16,934 nucleotides of DNA from contig CANKLS010000030.1 of assembly GCA_947483645.1 (NCBI GenBank), forward strand, positions 1-16,934. The letters run 5' to 3'. Source of the DNA: Bradymonadales bacterium (GTDB lineage: Bacteria > Myxococcota > Bradymonadia > REDH01). The notes beneath the pieces are model-generated. The model made no database searches. It was given only the letters and a program-made list of their open reading frames with translations, and was not told the DNA's origin. Positions 7,163 through 14,492 of this stretch are shown here, piece by piece (positions within the stretch are counted from its first letter, which is position 1; each line of letters starts with the position of its first letter). The translations under genes and the position numbers were made by a program.

Positions 7163-8392
7163 TTACTCGGCAAAGTAGCAGACCGTTGTCGTGTCTGCCT
7201 GATCAGCAACATCAAAAAAGGCCAAGCGGCGGGCGTCTATCTGGTTGCGCGCGACGGTGTCGATACGCGGACAGAAGGCGGTCTTGGCCATACAGAAGTA
7301 GGCACCGCCGGCGGCAGGGTTCGGGTCCTGCATGCAGGTGGAGTAGCTCGGGCAGTCCGCGGCCGCGCCGCAGTCCGCGGCGCAATAGGAAACCGTATTG
7401 CCGGCGAGGCTGCGGGTAAGGCATCGGCCGCCCACGCACTCGGCGTCGGAGCTGCAATCGGCACCGATGGGCTTGACGGCTGCAGGCCAGCATGCGGGCC
7501 GCCAGACCGCACGATCGGTCGGCCGCGCGTGGGTCGGAAGTTCAGTGCAGGCAAAGCCAGCGCCGCCGCAGGCCGCGCCCGGGAGTTGGTCTGCAGTGCA
7601 GCCGCCTCGGACGACACAGAGGTCGGCACCGCCAAAGCTCCCTGTCACGCCAAAGTCGACACAGAGTTCGCCGGTCGGGTCGCAGCCGTTGGTCATGCAG
7701 TCGACCGTCGAGCAGTAGCCGCCGGTGAGGGCTACGGACAAGCACCCCGCAGTAAGGTCGGCACCGTCAGCGCCGCAGAGGCAGCTCCCGCCGAGGCAGT
7801 CGGTTCTCGAGGTGCAGGTGGAGGCGGTGACGCTTCCGGCGGAACGGCAAACGCCGCTGACGCACCGGCCACCGCTCGGGCATGGGGTGCGCAGGTCGAT
7901 GGTGCCGTCGGCGCGACAGGTCACGGCCGTGCGATAGTCGGCACATTGCGAGGTGTTCGGCGGGCAGTCGGCCTCGGTCGCGCACTCACCGGAGAGGCAG
8001 GGTCGGCACTCGGCCAGGCCGCTGCTGTCGTCGCAGATCTGCCCGTCGCTGCAGATGGTCGTGTTGACCCGGTTGCCGCAGCGTCCGCAGGTCTCAAAGG
8101 AGAGCCTGTCGGCGGTGCAGCGAATGGTGCGGGAATCGCACTCGCCGGCCAGCCCGTCGGGGCAGATCTCGGAGAGGGCATCGGGCTCGATGGCTGTGTC
8201 TTCCGGCGTGGTGTCCACGACGGTGTCGGCAGTATCGTTGCCGCTATCGGGCACGACCGCAGTGTCGCTGCCGCTGTCACGCGCATCGTACGCTCCCGTA
8301 TCTTCCGGCTCCGGTGATGTCGCAGAGGCGCAACCGGCCAGCAGCAGGCCAGCCAGAGCCGACCGCCACGCAGCACGGCGAGGAGAGGTCAT
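7163..8392 (-). CDS. Cys-rich lipoprotein with Asp/Thr stalk (unknown function)
   Basis: Predicted lipoprotein of 409 aa: a basic N-terminus, a hydrophobic stretch and a good lipobox LLAGC with lipidated Cys21; Ala at +2 suggests release to the outer membrane under the E. coli rule. Residues 22-75 form an Asp/Thr/Pro/Glu-rich stalk (SGNDTADTVVDTTPEDTA). The rest holds about 40 cysteines in short spacings such as CSSDAECVGGRC and CTSRTDCLGGSCLC, implying many disulfides and an oxidising, extracytoplasmic location. This style is common in myxobacterial surface lipoproteins. No catalytic motif is visible. The ATG overlaps the stop of the AMIN-like gene by 4 nt (ATGA), and pyk begins 12 nt after its own stop, so it sits mid-operon. 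Stalk style and Cys modules resemble the 796-aa lipoprotein upstream of pgi, though overall the two are different proteins. Confidence 0.85.
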   Translation of the reverse strand: MTSPRRAAWRSALAGLLLAGCASATSPEPEDTGAYDARDSGSDTAVVPDSGNDTADTVVDTTPEDTAIEPDALSEICPDGLAGECDSRTIRCTADRLSFETCGRCGNRVNTTICSDGQICDDSSGLAECRPCLSGECATEADCPPNTSQCADYRTAVTCRADGTIDLRTPCPSGGRCVSGVCRSAGSVTASTCTSRTDCLGGSCLCGADGADLTAGCLSVALTGGYCSTVDCMTNGCDPTGELCVDFGVTGSFGGADLCVVRGGCTADQLPGAACGGAGFACTELPTHARPTDRAVWRPACWPAAVKPIGADCSSDAECVGGRCLTRSLAGNTVSYCAADCGAAADCPSYSTCMQDPNPAAGGAYFCMAKTAFCPRIDTVARNQIDARRLAFFDVADQADTTTVCYFAE

Positions 8393-9099
8393 CGCGTGAA
8401 GTCCACATAGAGGTAACCCTCTCGCGCTTCGGTCACGAACCGGGCGGGCGCGAGCAGCGAGATGACGACATCGGTTGTCCCCTCCGGCCCACGCTTGGTG
8501 TCGATGGCTGCGACCTCGCGCCCGAAGGCCGAAGTGTCGATGGTGCGGCTGAGGTTCCGGTGCGAGATTACAGGCACCTTGAGGCGGACGGTAACGGAGA
8601 GGCCGTCCGGCGCCGCGATGACCTCATACGGCGCGTCGTGATCGGTGCGCACAAAGACCCGCGTCACAAGGTCGAGGGGCTGGAAGCCGATCCAGTTCAG
8701 CGCGTTCGTCTTGCCCTTGCCGGTTGCACCCGGGCTCCGGCCGGGGATGACACCCTGATAGATCAGGGCGGCTGAAATCGGCAGCATCGCACTGTCGCCC
8801 ACCTCATCCGATGACCCGCCATAGGCTCCTCCAACGGTCACGCGGTCATTGACGAAGGGCTGTGGCGCCCCATCTGCGGCGGCGGGCGCGGTCGCGCCAG
8901 CTCCGGCAGGCGCAGCAGGAGCCGCGGGCGGTGCGGCAGGCGCGGCCGTCAGAATCGACTGGCTCTGGCCGGGGCTCGAGAAGCGGCTCTGGACCTGGAC
9001 GCCCTCCGCGGGCGCCCCCCACATGGACTGCGCTGCGGCCAGTGCCGGAGCGGCAGTTACAACCAGAAGGAACAGAAACGGGGCAGGGATAACTCGCAT
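8389..9099 (-). CDS. Secreted protein with C-terminal AMIN-like domain
   Basis: Predicted exported protein of 236 aa. The chosen ATG gives a clean signal peptide, MRVIPAPFLFLLVVTAAPA, with likely cleavage after Ala22 or Ala23. An upstream in-frame start at 9162 would add 21 residues that bury the signal peptide, and GGAG lies 9 nt before the chosen ATG. Residues about 52-80 are a Pro/Ala/Gly-rich linker. Residues about 132-236 alternate hydrophobic strands (VTRVFVRTDHDAPYEV, TTDVVISLLAPARFV, GYLYVDF) and resemble the AMIN domain. That domain targets secretins such as PilQ and amidases such as AmiC to peptidoglycan or septal sites. No secretin or amidase domain is attached. The gene is first in a probable operon with the Cys-rich lipoprotein gene (ATGA overlap) and pyk. 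The AMIN assignment is by pattern only. Confidence 0.7.
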   Translation of the reverse strand: MRVIPAPFLFLLVVTAAPALAAAQSMWGAPAEGVQVQSRFSSPGQSQSILTAAPAAPPAAPAAPAGAGATAPAAADGAPQPFVNDRVTVGGAYGGSSDEVGDSAMLPISAALIYQGVIPGRSPGATGKGKTNALNWIGFQPLDLVTRVFVRTDHDAPYEVIAAPDGLSVTVRLKVPVISHRNLSRTIDTSAFGREVAAIDTKRGPEGTTDVVISLLAPARFVTEAREGYLYVDFTR

Positions 9100-9312
9100 C
9101 GCGACGCTCTCCAGACAGGGTCGGAACGCCTCCGCTCTAGGCCACCAACCGAGGGCGGGCAAGTATTGCTACGAGGTGCACAGAACCGACGGGCGGCGGG
9201 GCTTGTTCGTTGACGAAGGGCCGCTGCCGTTGCTAGTCAACGGCACCGCAATACCGCTGAGTGTGGCGCGTCTCCCCGATGCGTCCCCGCTCTCGATTGT
9301 CCTGGAGAACCC
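9100..9312. promoter_or_regulatory. Divergent intergenic region with CGTTGAC/GTCAACG inverted repeat
   Basis: These 213 nt separate the minus-strand AMIN-like operon from the plus-strand HEAT-like gene, so promoters for both should lie here. A perfect 7-bp inverted repeat, CGTTGAC (9208-9214) and GTCAACG (9236-9242), has a 21-nt spacer. Its left arm contains TTGACG, a good -35-like hexamer pointing toward the HEAT-like gene, but no convincing -10 follows at 16-18 nt. Nothing convincing was found for the minus strand. The repeat could be an operator or chance. Confidence 0.4.
9107..9112 (-). promoter_or_regulatory. Shine-Dalgarno deciding the start of the AMIN-like gene
   Basis: On the minus strand GGAGAG precedes the ATG at 9099, with GGAG 9 nt away. 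Together with the signal peptide that begins at this ATG, it supports the shorter start over the upstream in-frame one at 9162. Confidence 0.6.
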
Positions 9313-11259
9313 ATGCAACGCCGCTCCTTCGGTCCCATCGCTCTCTCGCTCGCGCTCCTTGCCGCGGCACCTTTGCTTGTCTCCTTCGTGCCCAGCGCCG
9401 CAGCAGCGGCGCCGAAGCTCTCGCCCGCCGCAGCCCGAGAGGCCGAACTCACTCCGGCCGTCCAGACGGGTCTCGCCAGCACCGACGCCAGCGCCCAGTC
9501 GTGGGCCATCCGCGCCGGCGCTCGTCTCAAAGAGCGCACCATTCAGACCGCCGTCGTGAATGGCCTCACGAACACCAATGGCACCGTCCGTCTCGCAGCG
9601 GCCCTCGCGGTCCTCGACAGCAAGAACGGCGGCAAGGCCCGAGATGCACAAGCTATCTTCGTCAACGAGATCGCCACGGGTGACGCAGCCACCCGCATGC
9701 TGATCCTCGACCGACTGCTCCTCCGTCTGAATGAAAGCGACCGTGCGAGCGTCATCGACCGTGCGCTCAAGGCGGCAACCGAGGCGAACATCAGGGGGCA
9801 GATCATCAACCACCTTGCCCGCCGCACAGAGCCAAAGCTCTTCGCGCTTCTCGACCGCTTCGTCGGCATGAACGACGCGGCCGAACGGGTCATCTATCTT
9901 ACCGAAATCCGTCGCATCGGCCGCCCCAACGCCCTTCGCTTCGTGCAGGCGCTGGTCAAGTCCAAGGATGCCGCCAAGCAGAAGGAGGGCGCTGAACTGG
10001 CCATCGCCATCAACAGCCTCGAGATGCGGGCCGCCATCGAGCCGCTCCTCAAGAGCGCCGACGCCTCGCTCGCCCAGCGGGTCGGATTCCACCTCGCTAA
10101 GTCAGGCAACGCGCCGGCCGGCGAGCTCGTCCGCGACCTCGCACTCAACGAGAGTGCCGATGTCGCACTCCGGCTCCAGTCCATGGCAATGCTGCGTGAC
10201 AACGTTCGCGGTGCCATCGACTTCGACAAGTTCAAGGCCCTCCTCGACGACAAGACCCGCTCGCCGGAGTTCGTAAAGGCAGTCTACGAGGTGCTCGGCG
10301 CAGCCCGAAACGGCGCCTCCGTCGCGTTCCTCGACGGGATGTTCAATGATGCCCGGTTTGGTGAGGACGTTCAGCATGCCCTCTACGGCTACGCATTTTC
10401 GGGCCGTCCGGAGCTTTTGGAACCCCTCAGAGGGGAGGTGGAAGGGAAGGGAATCACTGATGTCCGCATCGCCGCCGTCCAGGGCCTTGGTCACATCGGT
10501 GGTGAGGCTGCAACCAAGGCGCTCCTCTTCCAGCTCCGCAAGGAGCGGGTCATGGAGGTCAAACTCGCCATCGTCCGCGCTCTCGGCGACACCCAACTCG
10601 CCATCGCAGCCAAACCTCTCACCTATCTCTTCGCGGAGCAGAACGAGGCCCTCTCGCTCGCCGCCGTTGAGGCGCTGGTGAAGCTCGGCTCAAACGAGGT
10701 TTCCACCGAGGTGGAGATTCTCATCAACCAGGCCCGAAGCCCCAAGGTCAAATGGGCCGCGACCATCGCGCTGGTCAAACTCGACCCCGCACTCGGCCGC
10801 ATCAGGCTCCTTGGCGCGCTCGAGCGGCCCCCCGAGAGCTTCCTCGAAGACATCAAGTCGCTCCCCGAGGCGCTTCGGAACGAAGTGGACGAGAACCTTG
10901 TCCAGAACCCCGACCAGCTCCTCGCAGACGCGGCCCTCTTCCGCATCCTGAAGCGCGAAGATGGCGGCTACTCCGTCCTCCGAGACTATGTTGCCGGTGC
11001 CCCCTCTGCCACGCTCCGCAAGCAGGCGATTGCGGTCGTCACTGCCGCCGGCAAGCCCGAAGATGCAGACGCATTCAAGAAGCTCTCCGAGCAGGCCGAC
11101 CGCAGCATTCGCCTCCTCGGATTCTCCGCGCTTGCAGACCTCGCCGATCCAGCCAACGAGACCTATTTCCGCGGCTACATCAACCACGCCGACGAGGCCA
11201 TGCGCTGCATTGCTGCCTACGCCCTCCTCGGTCTCCCGCTCCCCAAGCCCTCCCGCTAA
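9313..11259 (+). CDS. Exported HEAT-repeat-like protein
   Basis: Predicted 648-aa protein made almost wholly of paired amphipathic helices. A signal peptide covers about residues 1-33 (hydrophobic run from Gly7 to Phe25, then SAAAAA), implying export. The rest shows HEAT/PBS-lyase-like units, clearest as DVRIAAVQGLGHIGGEAATK, MEVKLAIVRALGDTQLAIA, LSLAAVEALVKLGS, VKWAATIALVKLDPALG and IRLLGFSALADLADP. Such solenoids bind other proteins; no catalytic motif is visible and no partner can be named. The start is supported by GGAG at 9304-9307, 5 nt before ATG. The ABC-F gene begins 24 nt after the stop, suggesting one transcript, although the exported protein and the cytosolic ATPase should act in different compartments. 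A cytosolic location is possible if the N-terminal hydrophobic run is only an anchor. Confidence 0.8.
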   Translation: MQRRSFGPIALSLALLAAAPLLVSFVPSAAAAAPKLSPAAAREAELTPAVQTGLASTDASAQSWAIRAGARLKERTIQTAVVNGLTNTNGTVRLAAALAVLDSKNGGKARDAQAIFVNEIATGDAATRMLILDRLLLRLNESDRASVIDRALKAATEANIRGQIINHLARRTEPKLFALLDRFVGMNDAAERVIYLTEIRRIGRPNALRFVQALVKSKDAAKQKEGAELAIAINSLEMRAAIEPLLKSADASLAQRVGFHLAKSGNAPAGELVRDLALNESADVALRLQSMAMLRDNVRGAIDFDKFKALLDDKTRSPEFVKAVYEVLGAARNGASVAFLDGMFNDARFGEDVQHALYGYAFSGRPELLEPLRGEVEGKGITDVRIAAVQGLGHIGGEAATKALLFQLRKERVMEVKLAIVRALGDTQLAIAAKPLTYLFAEQNEALSLAAVEALVKLGSNEVSTEVEILINQARSPKVKWAATIALVKLDPALGRIRLLGALERPPESFLEDIKSLPEALRNEVDENLVQNPDQLLADAALFRILKREDGGYSVLRDYVAGAPSATLRKQAIAVVTAAGKPEDADAFKKLSEQADRSIRLLGFSALADLADPANETYFRGYINHADEAMRCIAAYALLGLPLPKPSR

Positions 11260-11283
11260 CCAACGGCGGCCTCAAGGGGCATC

Positions 11284-13260
11284 ATGTTTCAGGTAGAACG
11301 GCTGACCCGCTCCTTCGGCGGCCGAACCCTCTTCCGCGACCTCGACTGGCAGCTCAGGCCCGGAGCGCGCATTGGTCTCGTCGGCCCCAACGGCGCAGGC
11401 AAGACCACCCTGTTCCGCATTATCGCAGGCGAGATGGAGCCCGACTCCGGCCGCCTCAGCGCGCCAGCCGGCTCCACCGTCGGCCTCCTCCCGCAGGAGA
11501 TCGGCCACATGGACGACCTCTCCGTCCTCGACTACGCCCTCCGCGGCCGCGTCGAACTCATCGAGGCCGAGTTCAAGATGGAGGCCCTCACGGCCAGCAT
11601 CGACACGCTCCGCAACACGGGCGCCACAGAGGCCCAGATGCAGGCCGTCACCGACGAACTCGGCACCGTCCAGGAGCGCTACCAGGCCCGAGGCGGCTAC
11701 ACCTTCCGCGCCGACGCCTCCATCATCCTCCGCGGCCTCGGCTTCCCTACCAGCCGCTTCACGCAGCGCGCCCCCGAACTCTCCGGCGGCTGGCGCGTCC
11801 GCCTCGCGCTCGCCCGACTGCTCGTCCAGCGCCCCACCGTCCTCCTCCTCGACGAACCGACCAACAACCTCGACCTCCCTAGCGTCGAGTGGCTCGAAAA
11901 CTTCCTCTACGGCTACGACGGAACCGTCGTCCTCATCTCGCACGACCGCTACTTCCTCAACCGCATATGCACCGAGGTCGCAGCCTTCGACCCCGACGGA
12001 TTCAAGGTCTACCCGGGCAACTTCGACGACTACGTCGAGGCCCGCACCATCCGCCTCGAAGATATTCTCAAGCAGAAAGAGGGCCAGGATCGCGCCATCC
12101 GCGAGACCGAAAAGTTCATCGAGCGCTTCCGCTCCAAGGCCACCAAGGCCAAGCAGGTGCAGAGCCGCATCAAGCAGCTCGAGAAGGTCGACCGAATCGA
12201 GGTCGTCAAGCAGCGCCGCTCCATCGCCTTCAGCTTCCCGCCCGCGCCGCCCTCCGGCAAAATCGCGCTCCGCGTAAAGCATGTGGCCAAGAGCTACGGC
12301 AACCTCGAGGTCTACCGCGACGTCGACATCGAGGTAGAGCGGGGCGAGCGCATCGTCATCGTCGGACCCAACGGCGCCGGTAAGTCCACGCTGCTCAAAC
12401 TGGTCGCCTCCGTCATGGCGCCCGACAAGGGCAGCATCGAGCTCGGCCACAACGTCGTCCTCTCCTACTTCGCGCAGCACCAGGTAGAGTCGCTCTCGCT
12501 CGGCAACACGCTGCTCGAGGAGTTGGAGGCCCACGCCCCCTTCGACGCCATCCCCAGCTGTCGCGGAATCCTCGGCGCCTTCCTCTTCTCGGGCGACGAC
12601 GCCAAGAAGAAGATTTCGGTGCTGAGCGGCGGTGAGCGCAACCGGGCCGCACTCGCCAAGATGCTGCTCCGGCCGAGCAACCTGCTGCTCCTCGACGAAC
12701 CCACGAACCACCTCGACATGGAGAGCTGCGAGGTGCTCCTCGACGCGCTCGACGGCTACGAGGGTACCATCATCGTCGTTAGCCACGACCGCCACTTCAT
12801 CAACGCGCTCGCCACCCGCGTCGTCCACCTCGAGGAGGGGACGATGATCTCCTACCCGGGCGACTACGAATACTACGCCTACAAGCGGAACGAAGAGGCG
12901 GTAGCGTCACAGTCCGCTCAGCCCGTCGCCGATACCGGCGCGGCCGCGAGCGGCGCCAACCGCAAAGATGAACGCCGCCGTGCAGCCGAGCTCCGGCAGG
13001 AGGCCGGCAAGAAGACGCGCGACCTCAAACAGTCCATCACCAAGCTCGAAGCCGCCATCAGCGCGCACGAGACCAAGATTGTCGAAATCGAGGCGCTTCT
13101 CTCCGATCCCACAAACTACCAGACGGGCCGCCACGACTTTGCCAAGCTCGGCCGCGACCTTACCCGCGAACGCGCTGGCCTAGACACCGCCATGGAGAGG
13201 TGGACCGACGAGGGCGCGAGGCTCGAAGTGCTCGAGCGCGAGCTCCGCGAGAGCGGCTAA
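11284..13260 (+). CDS. ABC-F family ATP-binding protein (YheS/ABCF3-like)
   Basis: Soluble protein of 658 aa with two ABC ATPase domains in one chain and no membrane segments, the hallmark of ABC-F proteins. These bind the ribosomal E site and ease translation stalls or give antibiotic resistance. Domain 1: Walker A GPNGAGKTT (34-42), signature LSGGWR (166-171), Walker B VLLLDEPT with Glu191. An interdomain linker (about 250-310, FIERFRSKATKAKQVQSRIK) is the P-site tRNA-interaction motif. Domain 2: GPNGAGKST (361-369), LSGGE (447-451), LLLLDEPT with Glu472. A charged C-terminal coiled coil (about 560-655) resembles those of YheS and Uup. LSGGWR in domain 1 favours a YheS-like over an EttA-like assignment. 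AAGGGG lies 4 nt before the ATG. Housekeeping and resistance roles cannot be separated by sequence alone. Confidence 0.93.
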   Translation: MFQVERLTRSFGGRTLFRDLDWQLRPGARIGLVGPNGAGKTTLFRIIAGEMEPDSGRLSAPAGSTVGLLPQEIGHMDDLSVLDYALRGRVELIEAEFKMEALTASIDTLRNTGATEAQMQAVTDELGTVQERYQARGGYTFRADASIILRGLGFPTSRFTQRAPELSGGWRVRLALARLLVQRPTVLLLDEPTNNLDLPSVEWLENFLYGYDGTVVLISHDRYFLNRICTEVAAFDPDGFKVYPGNFDDYVEARTIRLEDILKQKEGQDRAIRETEKFIERFRSKATKAKQVQSRIKQLEKVDRIEVVKQRRSIAFSFPPAPPSGKIALRVKHVAKSYGNLEVYRDVDIEVERGERIVIVGPNGAGKSTLLKLVASVMAPDKGSIELGHNVVLSYFAQHQVESLSLGNTLLEELEAHAPFDAIPSCRGILGAFLFSGDDAKKKISVLSGGERNRAALAKMLLRPSNLLLLDEPTNHLDMESCEVLLDALDGYEGTIIVVSHDRHFINALATRVVHLEEGTMISYPGDYEYYAYKRNEEAVASQSAQPVADTGAAASGANRKDERRRAAELRQEAGKKTRDLKQSITKLEAAISAHETKIVEIEALLSDPTNYQTGRHDFAKLGRDLTRERAGLDTAMERWTDEGARLEVLERELRESG

Positions 13261-14492
13261 CCGAGCAGCGGCAGACGCCCAGGCGCAGCACCCATGTGCC
13301 AGGGAAGGTCGCTCCAGCAGGGCAGGTCGAAGGCAACGAACTTTGCCGCCGCACCGACCTCGATGCGGCCATGGTCCGCAAGGCCGAGCACATCTGCCGG
13401 CACCCGCGTCACGCCGCGGAGCGCCTCTGCAGGGGTCAACTTGAGCAGCGAGCAGCCGAGCGAGACGGTCAAGGCGAGATCGTCGCCGTTGGCGCTGCCC
13501 GGGTTGTAGTCGGTCGAGAGCGCAACCTCGACGCCGGCCTCGATGAGCGCACGCGCCTTGGGGCGGTCGGGCAGGTCGAGGTGGATGGTCACCAGCGGCA
13601 ACAGCACCGCAGCCGAGCCGGCTGCCGCCATCGCTGCAAAGTCCTCGGCGCGGGCATGCTCCAGGTGGTCGGCAGACCGTGCGCCGAGCTCCGCCGCGAG
13701 CATCGTCCCGCCCGTGTGGGCCAGCTCCTCGCTGTGGGCGCGGAGTGCGAAGCCGAGCGCCTTGGCGCGGGTCAGGATGGCGCGCGACTCCTCCACCGTG
13801 AAGGCTCCGCGGTCGCAGAAGACATCCACCTGCTCGGCAAGCCCCAGTCGGGCAACCTCGGGCAGCAGCCGGTCGCAGACCATCGTCACATAGTCGGTAC
13901 GGCGCTCGTGATACTCCGGCGGCACCACATGGGCAGCCAGGCAGGTTGCGACGATGCGGAGCTGCGGCAGCGCACGCGCCGCTTCGCGGATGATGCGCAG
14001 GTGGCGGAGCTCCTCGTCGTAGTCGAGGCCGTAGCCAGTCTTGACCTCCACGGCGCCAACGCCCTGCGCAGCGAACCGCTCGAGGCGGGCGATGAGGCTA
14101 GCCAGCAGCGCCTCGTCGGACGCCTCGCGGGTCTGGCGCACCGTGCTTGAGATACCGCCGCCGGCCTCCAGAATCTCAGCATACCCAAGCCCGGCATTGC
14201 GCCGCGCAAAATCCGGGGCACGGCTGCCTGCAAAAATGGCGTGCGTGTGGCACTCCACCCAGGCCGGCATCAGCACATCAAAGAGCTCAGGCTGCCCAAA
14301 CCCGTCGGGGCAGGTCACGGCCGGCCCAACCCAGACCACGCGCCCCGCCTCGACACAGACGGCGCCGTCACGCAACAACCCGACCAGCACCTCCTCGCGA
14401 CCGACATCGCCGACGGGACCGCGGAGCGCTGCCGCCGGCGGACCGGCCATGGTGAGCAGGTCGCGCGCAATCAGGCAGCGGCGCCCGCTCAC
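13257..14492 (-). CDS. hutI: Imidazolonepropionase
   Basis: Metal-dependent amidohydrolase that opens the ring of 4-imidazolone-5-propionate to N-formimino-L-glutamate, third step of histidine degradation, in the cytoplasm. At 411 aa it is normal in length. Seen: [11 protein letters not shown] with metal ligands His82 and His84 and substrate Arg91, GGGISSTV (111-118), KTGYGLD (151-157) with Tyr154, AAHVVPPEY with His188, and [10 protein letters not shown] with metal ligand His253 and catalytic Glu256. Also SADHLEH with His276, and STDYNPGS with Asp328. The functional set is complete; HSEE replaces the commoner HADE but keeps the Glu. The start is GTG, overlapping the hutU stop by 4 nt (GTGA), so translation is probably coupled. 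The TAG stop overlaps the convergent ABC-F stop codon. Confidence 0.95.
   Translation of the reverse strand: MSGRRCLIARDLLTMAGPPAAALRGPVGDVGREEVLVGLLRDGAVCVEAGRVVWVGPAVTCPDGFGQPELFDVLMPAWVECHTHAIFAGSRAPDFARRNAGLGYAEILEAGGGISSTVRQTREASDEALLASLIARLERFAAQGVGAVEVKTGYGLDYDEELRHLRIIREAARALPQLRIVATCLAAHVVPPEYHERRTDYVTMVCDRLLPEVARLGLAEQVDVFCDRGAFTVEESRAILTRAKALGFALRAHSEELAHTGGTMLAAELGARSADHLEHARAEDFAAMAAAGSAAVLLPLVTIHLDLPDRPKARALIEAGVEVALSTDYNPGSANGDDLALTVSLGCSLLKLTPAEALRGVTRVPADVLGLADHGRIEVGAAAKFVAFDLPCWSDLPWHMGAAPGRLPLLG

Noticed and set aside
5366..8317. A 983-codon plus-strand open frame across the cyclase end, pyk and the Cys-rich lipoprotein gene
   Set aside because: It is antisense or out of frame to three well-supported genes, has no recognisable domain or consistent composition, and is explained by high GC and few stop codons.
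9100..9162. A longer start for the AMIN-like protein at 9162
   Set aside because: It would place 21 non-hydrophobic residues ahead of a clear signal peptide, and the internal ATG has its own GGAG.
11272..12828. A 518-codon minus-strand open frame opposite the ABC-F gene
   Set aside because: Shadow of a gene with two complete ATPase motif sets; composition is Glu/Val/Ala-rich without domains.
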